DNA from: Nautilus pompilius | Taxonomy: Eukaryota > Mollusca > Cephalopoda > Nautilida > Nautilidae | Length of the DNA stretch: 64,000 nt | Direction: 5' to 3' | NCBI GenBank assembly: GCA_018389105.1 | Contig: JACATO010000091.1 | Span: 992,001-1,056,000, forward strand | In this document: positions 47,101-52,740 of the stretch, piece by piece | Layout of the letters: the number at the start of each line of letters is the position of its first letter | Position numbering within the stretch: the stretch's first letter is position 1 | Made by a program: the position numbers and the translations under genes | Notes under the pieces: generated by a model | The model's database searches: none | What the model saw: the letters and a program-made list of their open reading frames with translations, nothing else | What the model was told of the DNA's origin: nothing

Positions 47101-49429
47101 GCCAGCGTGAGATGCTGTACTACTTACTCGTCGCATTTTCATTTCGCCAGTGATGACGGAACATGTGAAGCAACGATCTTGCATCAAGTTTTGCCAGAAG
47201 CTTGGAGATACCCAAGCGGAAACAATTCGCAAAATTCAACAGGCTTTTGGTGACATTGCCGTGGGTGTTACCCAAATAAAATAAATGGTACAACAGGTTC
47301 AAAGATGGCCGTCAACAAGCCGCAATGCTGTTGTTATTGAGAAAGTGCGGACCTTGATAATGAAGGATCATCATTTGACGGTGCAGGAAATTGGTGACGA
47401 GGTTGGGATCAGTAAAGATTCTGTACCTGCAATTTTAAAGGAGGATTTGGGTTTGCGCAGAGCGGCAGCGAAATTTGTGCCCAAGCTGCTTTCTCAGGAA
47501 CAACAACAACTTCATCTTGAGGTTGCGCAGGACCTGCTGGATATTGCCAACAGGGATCCTTAGTTCCAGAATACCATGATAACTGGAGATGAGACATGGG
47601 TGTATGGGTACAACCAAAGCTCAGTCGTCATAGTGGAAGCACCAAACGTCACCAAGGCCCAAAAAAGCATGTCAGGTCCAGAGCAAAATCAAGGTGATGC
47701 TGACTGTTTTCTTCGACTACCGAGGCGTTGTGCATCACGAATACAAACAGTTACGAAGGAGTACTATCAGGAAATCCTCTGACATCTTCGTGATGCAGTT
47801 TGGCACAAGAGACCGGATCTGTGGGCCTCGCAAAACTGGCAGCTGCATCACGACAATGCCCCGGCTAATTCATTGTAGTTGATCCAAGGTTTCATGGCAA
47901 AGAAAGGCATTTTGCTCATTCGCCAGGTTCCATACCATCCAGACATGGCTCCTTCTGACTTCTGGTTGTTCCCAAAAATGAAGATGCCACTGAAAGACTC
48001 CCGCTTTGAGAGCCAAGAGGACATCATGCAGAATACAACAGCGGAGCTGAGAGCCATTCCGGAAGAAGCATTCCAGATGAGCTTCGAACAGTGGAAGGAT
48101 CGCTGGGCTAAGTGTGTGGAGGCACAAGGGGCCCATTTCGAAGGGGATTAGCAATTGACCCCACCAAGTATGTAATTTTTTTTTCCCAGCCTATAGTCGG
48201 ATACTTTTTCGACAGACCTCGTATTTGCATAAATATGAGGAAGACAAACTCTATTTTCTACATTTAGCTGTCTTCAAAAGATATAAAATGAGGCAAAGAT
48301 TTAATTTGACAACACTGGAAAAATTTTTGTTGTTTTTTGGTGAGAAAAGCACACCATACAATTAAATCACAATCATGTGTTATGAGACCAAACAAATAAT
48401 GCATAAATTCATGTTTAATTTTTGCAATTTTTTCGAAAGTATTCTCAAGCAGTGTATGGTGCACTTTAAACATGCAGGTAATACAGTTAATAAGGGATTA
48501 CTGGTATTAAAAATGGTGAGTGAGTGTCATATGTGGGACACTATGGTTGGGAGGAAAATAGTCAATATCTTGTGTTTGTAGCTATGTACTTACAATTGGC
48601 CATCATCGCAAGTATGCTGTTGAATTGTAAGGATGAAGAAACTCTAAGTGATGGTGATCACAGGTACATTCAGCTTCTGTAGACTTTTGCCATTGTCAGT
48701 GCTGCTTCCTCTGTCCCATCTAATCTACCTCACCACCAGTGAGTAGCAACATTGGAGTCATCTCCATATCATGTGGCTGTTGTTACAATGTTTCTTGGTC
48801 CCTACTCTCTGACTGGTAGATGCTTAGAAAATTCACCTGTCTTCTGAGTACTGTGTTGATATAGGTCATCAGGAGGCTTGACATCTACAGTTACTGGCTC
48901 CCAGGTCATTTTGGCTAACACGTGTCTGGCTCAGCTCTGGCAGCCTAAATGCAGTCCACAAATTGTATAATATATTTATATGGTTAAAAATTTCACTTTT
49001 TCAGGCCATACCAATTTTGTGCTGGCTTCCTTTGAGAACCCTGCAAGCATATCACCATATCGAGTGAACACCACCTACAGGCGGCCAGCAGGGGGTGACA
49101 GTGATCACGGCTACAGCACAATGACACCCCATGAAGATAGCGAGCATGCCAGCTTGCCTTGCTTAGAGCCACTGCTCATAGGAAAGGACCGGTTCAAGCC
49201 GCCGCCACCATACCCTAGTGCAAAAGCTCCAGCAATACCACCTCCCCCAGTCATTGGCACGCGGAGGAGCCGGAGTCCCACCCCGCCGCAAACACGACTC
49301 TCGCTCTACACTGCCATCCCTGAACAAACCATGCTTCCATCATTGACCGTCATTGGCTCAACGATTCCGGAGACATCTCCTCACAGCATCATCGCCAACG
49401 TGCAAGTTCATGTCGTCGATGCACACTGA
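11742..49429 (+). CDS. CACHD1: CACHD1 orthologue, whole visible gene (26 coding exons, 5' end missing)
   Basis: Spliced gene for VWFA and cache domain-containing protein 1, a type I membrane glycoprotein related to calcium-channel alpha2delta subunits. In vertebrates it is reported to modulate voltage-gated calcium channels and to act with Frizzled/LRP6 in Wnt signalling. The 26 exons sum to 3,385 bp and about 1,128 residues, against about 1,270 in human, so the N-terminal exons are absent. Order in local residue numbers: VWA_N end (1-47), VWA (about 55-240), first Cache region (about 260-380), second Cache region (about 556-700), Cys-rich stretch (about 770-905), TM (about 930-955), tail to 1128. 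Each exon aligns by eye with remembered human CACHD1, for example [31 protein letters not shown] and SDHGYSTM. All splice phases agree. The exception is a one-base shortfall in the TM exon. Lumenal N-X-S/T sites (NHT, NQT, NYS, NTS) fit a secretory-pathway ectodomain. Confidence 0.96.
12446..12474. repeat. (TA)n microsatellite
   Basis: About 29 bp of TA with one ATTA interruption. Confidence 0.9.
15066..15122. repeat. (ATT)n microsatellite
   Basis: About 57 bp of ATT units interrupted by two TATA steps. Confidence 0.95.
19553..19700 (+). repeat. possible tRNA-derived SINE remnant
   Basis: GCAGTGCAATGGTCTGGTGA, then TTACTGGGCTACTAAGGTCA and CTGGCCTGGTTTAGT resemble A- and B-box spacing of a tRNA-headed SINE, followed by a CACGTGAGTTTCC tail. 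The boxes are degenerate and no target duplication was found. Confidence 0.3.
19745..20305 (+). mobile_element. LINE (CR1/L2-like) 5' fragment with PHD finger and 2A-like motif
   Basis: An open frame (19835-20302, 155 codons) contains [18 protein letters not shown], then a C4HC3 PHD-type finger: CSGC, CSVC, HRSC, CSQC with spacings 12, 4 and 14. A second Cys pair (CFVCK) follows before a stop. Non-LTR retrotransposons of invertebrates often begin their endonuclease ORF with a hydrophobic stretch, GDVExNPGP and a PHD finger. No endonuclease or reverse transcriptase follows, so this is a 3'-truncated or decayed fragment. Whether the frame is expressed is unknown. Confidence 0.75.
24890..25390 (+). 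repeat. possible decayed LINE RNase H-region trace
   Basis: Short pieces around 25140-25180 read like the ADRLA segment near the end of LINE RNase H domains, with a later WxFPCAIMP-like piece. Frames are broken and the match is from memory only. Confidence 0.25.
25574..25718 (+). CDS. CACHD1: CACHD1 exon b (start of VWA domain)
   Basis: The acceptor is tctcttcccag and the donor gtgagt. It encodes [10 protein letters not shown], then the first VWA beta strand [11 protein letters not shown], then a helix ending LLENDR. The metal-site loop is D-H-G-I-S, where a canonical MIDAS has DxSxS. Human CACHD1 has the similarly altered DHGAS, so the change belongs to the family. The exon ends at phase 0. 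Confidence 0.97.
25719..29091 (+). other. CACHD1 intron
   Basis: No gene or element recognised. Contains a (CA)n run at 26093-26124 and a GA run near 27609-27622. Confidence 0.7.
26093..26124. repeat. (CA)n microsatellite
   Basis: Sixteen uninterrupted CA units preceded by a short CT run. Confidence 0.97.
29092..29227 (+). CDS. CACHD1: CACHD1 exon c (VWA core)
   Basis: The acceptor is tgtttatttag and the donor gtaagt. It starts [20 protein letters not shown] and runs through a helix ending LERLKKED. The position matches the human VWA stretch around SVLTVADTVRTCSLDQC, including the shared Cys. GC content is visibly higher than in the flanking introns. The exon ends at phase 1. Confidence 0.96.
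29228..31343 (+). other. CACHD1 introns around exon d
   Basis: Two introns (29228-30617, 30696-31343) with GA runs and a 12-C run near 30710. Nothing coding recognised. Confidence 0.6.
30618..30695 (+). CDS. CACHD1: CACHD1 exon d (VWA helix)
   Basis: Short exon between tttttaaag and gtaatg. It encodes a split Ser, then [19 protein letters not shown]. This aligns with human TQHAVGFQKAFQLIRS, the VWA helix that follows the metal-site Thr loop. NHS is a possible N-glycosylation site. The exon ends at phase 1. Confidence 0.95.
31344..31487 (+). CDS. CACHD1: CACHD1 exon e (VWA beta-strand/helix)
   Basis: The acceptor is cttgtttcag and the donor gtaagt. It encodes [20 protein letters not shown] and then a strand reading [10 protein letters not shown]. 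Human has TDMVIIYLSAGITS and SVMILTYALMND in the same order. Phase 1 on both sides agrees with the neighbouring exons. Confidence 0.96.
31686..32310 (+). pseudogene. dead Tc1-type transposase remnant (3' half)
   Basis: Pieces in order across frames: [65 protein letters not shown] and a C-terminal remnant. They match the Tc1 pattern KxPLL..KxARLxWA, DESKF, FQQDNDPKHTA and ELWEVLQEAWxxIP. The first catalytic Asp is replaced (VESKF) and the SPDLN block is lost, so it is inactive. It sits in the intron between exons e and f. Inverted repeats were not seen. Confidence 0.85.
32558..32658 (+). CDS. CACHD1: CACHD1 exon f (end of VWA)
   Basis: The acceptor is a 17-T tract plus gttaaag and the donor gtaagc. 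It encodes [20 protein letters not shown], then [13 protein letters not shown]. Human FLRDLAEQNSGKYGVPDRTALPV is clearly homologous. The exon ends at phase 0. Confidence 0.96.
32659..33421 (+). other. CACHD1 intron with a CpG-richer patch
   Basis: No gene recognised. Around 32735-32810 is a short GC/CpG-rich patch inside otherwise AT-rich sequence, which also carries an open frame of 74 codons with no match I know. Confidence 0.5.
33422..33554 (+). CDS. CACHD1: CACHD1 exon g (linker into first Cache region)
   Basis: The acceptor is tttgtttttgcag and the donor gtaagt. It encodes [20 protein letters not shown], then YLPLNHTNF and [12 protein letters not shown]. Human has KGSMMVLNQLSNLETTVGRF and AVFSLPFSDEMG. 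LNHTNF contains an N-glycosylation sequon. The exon ends at phase 1. Confidence 0.97.
33670..33819 (+). CDS. CACHD1: CACHD1 exon h (first Cache region)
   Basis: The acceptor is tttttcattgtag and the donor gtaagc. It encodes [29 protein letters not shown] and SYAFIINTD. Human has MTVSKPCYFGNLLLGIVGVD and SYTFLIDDKG. The GVVGVD strand is typical of Cache folds, the extracellular sensor modules shared by alpha2delta proteins and bacterial chemoreceptors. Phase 1 on both sides. Confidence 0.97.
33820..34636 (+). other. CACHD1 intron containing an oligopyrimidine tract
   Basis: The tract at 34088-34350 fills a third of the intron. The rest is unremarkable AT-rich sequence. Confidence 0.8.
34088..34350 (+). 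repeat. 263-bp C/T-only-like tract
   Basis: Almost pure pyrimidine on the + strand, made of CTCT, CTCC and TTTCTCC blocks with only a few A or G. It gives long serine/leucine-rich (+) and Glu/Arg-rich (-) open frames that are artefacts of composition. Confidence 0.97.
34637..34760 (+). CDS. CACHD1: CACHD1 exon i (first Cache region)
   Basis: The acceptor is tttcctcag and the donor AAG/gttggt, a weaker donor than most here. It encodes [20 protein letters not shown], then [20 protein letters not shown]. Human has YTLMHPSLTRPYLLSEPPLH and TDIIHYENIPKFELVRQNIL. The exon ends at phase 2. Confidence 0.97.
34761..36457 (+). other. CACHD1 intron carrying the Tigger element
   Basis: Apart from the Tigger-type insertion it has an A/T homopolymer run near 36009-36033. 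Nothing else recognised. Confidence 0.7.
34850..35870 (-). pseudogene. internally deleted Tigger-type (pogo/TIGD1-like) element
   Basis: On the minus strand an N-terminal psq/CENP-B-like HTH reads [20 protein letters not shown], then [17 protein letters not shown]. It continues in a shifted frame with [19 protein letters not shown] and [11 protein letters not shown], the usual order of TIGD1-like transposases. The DDE domain is missing: the next recognisable part is a non-coding 3' end near 34850-34940 (ATAATGAGGTGTGGGTG on the minus strand). Frameshifts and a stop follow the HTH. Left and right borders are approximate. Confidence 0.85.
36458..36569 (+). CDS. CACHD1: CACHD1 exon j
   Basis: The acceptor is ttttttccccccctgtag and the donor gtaggt. 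It encodes [18 protein letters not shown], then [10 protein letters not shown]. Human has LPLGSQIIAVPVNSSLSW and EAYNVSYAWK. Two sequons (NQT, NYS) are present. The exon ends at phase 0. Confidence 0.95.
36809..36887 (+). CDS. CACHD1: CACHD1 exon k
   Basis: The acceptor is taactgttgcag and the donor gtgagt. It encodes [20 protein letters not shown], then ELKNIH. Human has VQDTSFILCIVVIQPEIPVK followed by QLKNLN. The exon ends at phase 1. Confidence 0.95.
37110..37196 (+). CDS. CACHD1: CACHD1 exon l
   Basis: The acceptor is tgttgttgtttag and the donor gtgagt. After the split Val it encodes [20 protein letters not shown], then HLKQLSTL. Human has KLLYHRLDLLGQPSACLHFK and QLATL. The exon ends at phase 1. 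Confidence 0.96.
37324..37466 (+). CDS. CACHD1: CACHD1 exon m
   Basis: The acceptor is gttttccctgcag and the donor AAG/gtagaa. It encodes [20 protein letters not shown], then [20 protein letters not shown] and QNPGLK. Human has PYEHLSQPETKRMVEHYTAY and LSDNTRLIANPGLK, among the best conserved blocks in the gene. The exon ends at phase 0. Confidence 0.98.
37467..38254 (+). other. CACHD1 intron carrying a minisatellite
   Basis: Contains the 43-bp tandem repeat at 37822-38020. The remainder shows no coding signal. Confidence 0.8.
37822..38020. repeat. 43-bp minisatellite, five copies
   Basis: The unit begins GAGTTCTTCTCTATCCAGCT at 37822, 37865, 37908, 37951 and 37994, an exact 43-bp period. 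Copies differ by single bases (copy 2 has CCAAC for CCAGC). The last copy is partial and changes sequence after 38020. Confidence 0.98.
38255..38352 (+). CDS. CACHD1: CACHD1 exon n
   Basis: The acceptor is gaatttttcag and the donor CGGAG/gtgcgt. It encodes [20 protein letters not shown] and SCLDDYIVR. Human has SVRNEVMATSHVTDEWMTQM and SLNTYIVRR. The exon ends at phase 2. Confidence 0.96.
38486..38569 (+). CDS. CACHD1: CACHD1 exon o (start of second Cache region)
   Basis: The acceptor is tgaatttaacag. The donor is chosen as GTCTG/gtgggt because that phase makes TGG TTT with the next exon. It encodes [20 protein letters not shown], then YDPTKRV. Human has RYIATPNGVLRIYPGSLMDK and AFDPTRRQWY. 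Confidence 0.97.
38570..39107 (+). other. CACHD1 intron
   Basis: Nothing recognised. A minus-strand open frame at 38941-39291 overlaps exon p and is a shadow of it. Confidence 0.6.
39108..39218 (+). CDS. CACHD1: CACHD1 exon p (second Cache region)
   Basis: The acceptor is tgttcttgacag and the donor gtgagt. It encodes [20 protein letters not shown], then [16 protein letters not shown]. Human has [20 protein letters not shown] and ISHTIHS. The exon ends at phase 2. Confidence 0.98.
39219..39563 (+). other. CACHD1 intron
   Basis: No element seen, apart from a 10-G run near 39476. Confidence 0.6.
39564..39686 (+). CDS. CACHD1: CACHD1 exon q (second Cache region)
   Basis: The acceptor is ttctgtttcctag and the donor GTGAC/gtaagt. 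It encodes [20 protein letters not shown], then [20 protein letters not shown]. Human has TVAVMGIDFTLRYFYKVLMD and LLPVCNQ. The VAVMGMD strand repeats the Cache pattern of exon h. The exon ends at phase 2. Confidence 0.97.
39987..40086 (+). CDS. CACHD1: CACHD1 exon r (second Cache region)
   Basis: The acceptor is atcttttgcag and the donor AAG/gtacgg. It encodes [19 protein letters not shown] and [11 protein letters not shown]. Human has CFIMEDRGYLVAHPTLVDP and [11 protein letters not shown], a near-identical block. The exon ends at phase 0. Confidence 0.98.
40676..40774 (+). CDS. CACHD1: CACHD1 exon s
   Basis: The acceptor is tctcttattcag and the donor CAC/gtaggt. It encodes [20 protein letters not shown], then [13 protein letters not shown]. 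Human has [20 protein letters not shown], then [13 protein letters not shown]. Both ends are phase 0. Confidence 0.98.
41318..41383 (+). CDS. CACHD1: CACHD1 exon t
   Basis: A 66-bp exon between tttgtttctag and gtatgt. It encodes [20 protein letters not shown] then YQ. Human has FNTSLAGDLTNLVHGSHCSK. It carries an NTS sequon. Both ends are phase 0. Confidence 0.97.
41809..41895 (+). CDS. CACHD1: CACHD1 exon u
   Basis: A 10-C/13-T pyrimidine tract precedes the acceptor CAG. The donor is gtacga. It encodes [20 protein letters not shown], then ATAFCPCSM. Human has LARIPGTNAFVGIVNETCDS, then LAFCACSM. Start of the Cys-rich segment. Both ends are phase 0. Confidence 0.97.
42011..42126 (+). CDS. 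CACHD1: CACHD1 exon v (Cys-rich)
   Basis: The acceptor is cattgaccacag and the donor GATGA/gtatgt. It encodes [20 protein letters not shown], then ECPLEMDFC and an acidic run EEED. Human has [20 protein letters not shown]. Seven Cys in this stretch suggest a disulfide-bonded membrane-proximal module. The exon ends at phase 2. Confidence 0.98.
42759..42875 (+). CDS. CACHD1: CACHD1 exon w (Cys-rich)
   Basis: The acceptor is ttttccttttcag and the donor gtgagt. It encodes [20 protein letters not shown], then [10 protein letters not shown]. Human has NPSCEVHQEPVTYTAIDPGL, then QDALHQCVNSRC. Phases 2 and 2 agree with the flanks. Confidence 0.95.
42968..43125 (+). CDS. CACHD1: CACHD1 exon x (Cys-rich)
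   Basis: The acceptor is ctctattacag and the donor CTTG/gtaaat. It encodes [35 protein letters not shown] and DDDVSPL. Human has DCFGVLDCEWCMVDSDG, PYCAPQKECFGGIVGAKSPY and VDDMG. The Cys spacing is kept. The exon ends at phase 1. Confidence 0.97.
43126..46155 (+). other. CACHD1 intron before the transmembrane exon
   Basis: A 3.0-kb intron. No element or gene recognised. Human has extra residues between the Cys-rich and TM segments (the IGDEVITLNM region) with no counterpart exon seen here, but the phases join directly. Confidence 0.6.
46156..46385 (+). CDS. CACHD1: CACHD1 exon y, transmembrane exon with one-base frameshift
   Basis: The acceptor is ctctcttttaaag and the donor gtaacc. The upstream frame reads [20 protein letters not shown] and, read on, stops at TGA 46248-46250. 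The next frame, open from ATG 46223, reads [20 protein letters not shown] and continues to the donor in the phase the last exon needs. Human has APVGPVAGGIMGCIMVLVLA here. The exon is 230 bp where 231 would keep the frame, so one base is missing within about 46209-46219 (GTGGCGGAGGA). Either a sequencing/assembly indel in a G-rich spot, or a real allele giving an ectodomain without membrane anchor. The former is likelier because the sequence on both sides is conserved. Confidence 0.93.
46959..48221 (+). mobile_element. mariner-family element, nearly full length, inactive
   Basis: 1,263 bp flanked by TA on both sides (46957-46958, 48222-48223). Terminal inverted repeats of 26 bp at 46959-46984 and 48196-48221 match at 24 of 26 positions (core GAAAAAGTATCCGAC). 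This size and target site are typical of mariner. Confidence 0.95.
47153..48151 (+). pseudogene. mariner transposase pseudogene (DD34D)
   Basis: Reads [20 protein letters not shown] and an HTH ([17 protein letters not shown]), then [10 protein letters not shown], a frame-shifted stretch, LHHDNAPA and [17 protein letters not shown], ending AHFEGD. The second and third catalytic Asp codons (47852 and 47957) are 35 codons apart, that is 34 residues between, as in mariner. In-frame stops at 47561-47563 and 47876-47878 and frameshifts near 47280 and 47620-47760 inactivate it. Part of the region between the HTH motifs is deleted. Confidence 0.93.
49005..49429 (+). CDS. CACHD1: CACHD1 last coding exon (cytoplasmic tail)
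   Basis: The acceptor is cactttttcag. The split Gly is followed by 140 codons and TGA at 49427-49429. It contains [17 protein letters not shown] (human [17 protein letters not shown]) and ends VQVHVVDAH (human VTVHTVDAEC). Between these is a Pro-rich region with [10 protein letters not shown], which includes a PPxY motif (a WW-domain ligand type), and PPPPVIG and RSRSPTPPQ stretches. This middle part is not conserved with human. Confidence 0.96.
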
Positions 49430-51320
49430 CTCTTGTGGCCACATCTCATACAAATGTGCATTGGTTATCTGTGGCATATAAAGTGCAGCCAATGTTCTCA
49501 CGTGGATCTACCGTAAAGCTCATACACAGTTAGCCGGACGGACAGAGCAGCGTGCACTTAAGGATGAGGAGTGTTTGTGCGTGTGTGTATCTGTGCACAC
49601 ATACACGTTACACACACACACAAACACCTATGTTTTAAGTCTTCACCCAAAATTACCTCATTTCTTGTCATCAGGTGGCAGCATTGAATAGGATTAATTA
49701 ACATTCATGTTCGCTAGTGTTTAATAACAAAAAAGCCTCTTTTTGTTGTTGTTGTTGTTGTTGTTTTTGGCCAACTGCTGTATAATTTATTTCTTGAACT
49801 TTATTGGCCAAGTGATGCCTGGACAGTATTATGGGATGGTGGACATCATTATTGTCTCCCTTGTCAGGTTTCTCTACAGTGCAGCATCCATATCGAGAAC
49901 TGCACCACACCAAAGCTCCAAATAAATTTTTTTTTTTAACTATTATCACTTTAAAATAAGCTGTTGACCTGTAACTTAGGTGGAAATAATGAAAGCTGGA
50001 CTTACAAGGTACAATTGGAGTGTGGGGTAAAAATGGACATTAACATGGAGAAAGGAAGTTCAAAGATTAGTAAATAAAACATCTTGTTTAGATTAGCTAG
50101 TCCAGAAGGCAATACCTTCTGATTTAAAACTGTGTTTTCATTGGGAAAATGTGGAAAGTATATCTAGATAGGCAGTGTTAGAGGTGATGCTTTGTATATA
50201 ATGCTATAATGTGCTGTTCTCTAATTCAAAGAAAGCATTTACTGAAAGATGGCTGCTGCTTAACAACTGAAAATATCCTTTAAATGTAGAGATTTTAGAG
50301 TTGGTCAGTGCTGCCCACTTAACCCATTTGTTGGCTTGGAATTTCCTTAGTACTCTTTATGTCTCATCCTGTTAGAAACAATCTTTCTCGGAGTATGCAA
50401 ATGTGGTTACGGTTGATTCACCTGGACTTTTAAAAATGTATTTATTTTGTTAGTTGATAGCACATTAGTAAAGACCCGAGTCTTACAAGCCAAAGGGTTA
50501 GTGGAAAATGTTGTTTTATAGTCTACTTGAAGTCATCTGCATTCTCTGGATGTGGAACCAGGTAAATAGGATATGTATTGTTTCTATAGGAGAATAGTGA
50601 GCTGGTTTTGTTTGTTGTTTTTCTCTGAGGATCCTGATAAGTAGATTTCTGGAATAGTTTTTATCAAGTCTGGTCGTCTCTCGCAAGTTCTCCTCTAGAG
50701 ATCAAATTTTTGCTTTTGTTGTTGTTGGGGGGGGGTTAAATAAAGATGTGCTTGCTGCTGCTCTTCTGTTGCCTTTTGGTTTCTCTAAGGAAGATGGCTG
50801 AGTCAGCCCCTCAGATTTTGTTTCATCAGCTGGGTATGCACAAAATAAGTCGTCTGTTTTACAGTCTGGTTAGGGACAGCATTTATAAAAAATAGATTTA
50901 AATTTGTATTACATGTTCAGCACATTAAGCTTTTTCTTTCTCTCTTCACTTTTCAATTATTTAGAAATTAGTTAATTTATTTATCCTTGTCGTTAGTCTC
51001 TCTTCTTCTTGCCTGAAACAGAAAAGGGCAGATAAATTTTGGCTCATACTTTCGGCAAACAGTTGTCCCCCTCTTACTCCTTCATTTTATGAGAACTTTC
51101 AGATTTATTTTGGACAACTTTTCTATTTTCTCTCATCCCTTATAAGCTAAAATGACCCCCTTTATAGGTCCTTTTCTGTAGATTCTGGGAGCAGACATTC
51201 CAACGGTGAAAAATAAGTAAATTGGACAATGGGATTTCTGGGACTGATGCAAATTTGCAAGCCGGGAAGATAAATTAATCTTTGTCTTTGGCTGTAAAAA
51301 CTTTTAATTTATTTTATTTA
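49430..51320 (+). other. CACHD1 3' UTR and flank (end uncertain)
   Basis: No coding signal. AATAAA hexamers at 49921-49926 and 50739-50744 are candidate poly(A) signals; neither can be chosen without transcript data. A (GTT)n run lies at 49744-49765 and short CA/GT runs near 49580-49625. Confidence 0.5.
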
Positions 51321-52740
51321 CCGTAAATTGTGGCCTATAAGTCGACATTTTCAGCCTGGAAAAATCTCTCCAAAACTAGGGGTCGACTTATACGGCGAGT
51401 ATAAAGTGGAACTGCGCCCCTAACAATCGTTGTACACCACTTACCGTAACTCCAGCAGGCCGCCACAAACATTTCCAACTAAAACTAGTGTTTTGTGAAC
51501 TTATTTAATTTATTTAATATAATAAAATAATAAAAATTCAGTGTGCCAAAGTTATATTTTATTGACAATGAAAGCATGTATGAGCACATCTTAAAATGCT
51601 TCAAAGTCCTGCTGTAAATGCACGAAATCACACAACACATCCAGTGGTGGAGCACGCATATTACCACCCTTCATGAATGGCTTTTCTCCGTCAACCATCC
51701 ATTTATTCCGCTCCAAGCGAACATTGTCCTTAAATGGCTTACATCGAGAGGTTGAAGCACAGGTGTTAACCTCCCCTGGTATTACTGCAGTTACAGTATT
51801 GTTTCATTGTAGATGCTTCTTGACATTATCTGTTAAGTGGGATGGGATCTGAACATGTCCAAAATCAACAAGCTCCTTTCTTTGCATAATCCACCAGCCT
51901 GCCTACTCCACACATTGTCAATCCATAAATGTATTCCACCTTCATCCATCCACCCCTTCTCATGAACGTGGACAAAAACACCTGGAGGGAACTTGATATT
52001 TAGCTTTGTTTTTTGTTTAAACATAACCACTGGTTTTAATTTAGTTCCGTCTGCAAGGCAGCTTAATAGAACTTCGTCTTTTCGTGACCTGTACTTTTTG
52101 TCAGAATGGTGTTTTTACCTTTGGAGTCAACAGTTTTATTGCCAAGCATATCGAAAAAAAAAAAAAACAAGGTGTTTCATCCATATTACCAATCTGACAC
52201 TGTGGGTAGTCGTGTTGCTTCCTCAGTCCAATGACACATCTATGGAAATTTGTAATTTTGTCTTCGAGGTCTTCAGGGAGTTTCTGTGCAATTTTAGTTT
52301 TCTGTCACAACACCAAATCTTTCCTCTTCATAAAGCGAGTACAGCAGTTCGCAGTTGCTTTAAAATCTTTGCTTTCATCTGGATGTGTTTTTTCCCAACT
52401 TAAGTGCTTGAGTACGTATGCTAGTTCGTGCAACTGTGTAGCCATTTTGACAGTTTTCGTGGATCCAACCCTCTGAGTAATTTTCCAGTTCAGGCCAGTG
52501 ACAGATGCCGGTTCTTACAGGACATTTCTTCTTAGGCATCTTCTTCAGGGAGGCTTCACTTTACTTCCTTTCACGCACCCGCTTTTCATTTACTCCACAC
52601 TTCTGCACTGTTGTTTGCCGAGTTTGCAAACGCAACAACTTTCAACTTGAAACTAGTGTTATATTTCATCCTTTTTGCTGGTGGAGCCATGGAGATAAAA
52701 CATTTTCATCTACAGTATTTAAAAACCAAATAGCGTGAGT
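51321..52740 (-). pseudogene. dead pogo-like (DDE_1) transposon
   Basis: Minus-strand pieces in order: DESKDFKATANCCTRFMKRK, IAQKLPEDLEDKITNFHRCV, CQIGNMDETPC, DMLGNKTVDSKGKNTI, STGHEKTKF, FPPGVFVHVHEKGWMDEGG, LWIDNVWSRQAGGL and LLILDMFRSHPT. This is the order of jerky/pogo DDE_1 transposases, with MDETP and LDMFRSH as the first two catalytic blocks; the third is lost. Frames are broken near 52310, 52165 and 52030. The 51321 end has a terminal-repeat-like start (CCGTAAATTG) and an 11-bp inverted pair TATAAGTCGAC/GTCGACTTATA at 51336-51346 and 51382-51392. The other end was not found. Confidence 0.88.

Larger units (their letters stand above)
46386..49004 (+). other. CACHD1 last intron carrying a mariner element
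   Basis: A 2.6-kb intron, almost half of it the mariner copy at 46959-48221. The rest (48222-49004) is unrecognised. Confidence 0.8.

Noticed and set aside
51993-52403. 136-codon plus-strand open frame
   Set aside because: Antisense shadow of the decayed pogo-like transposase.
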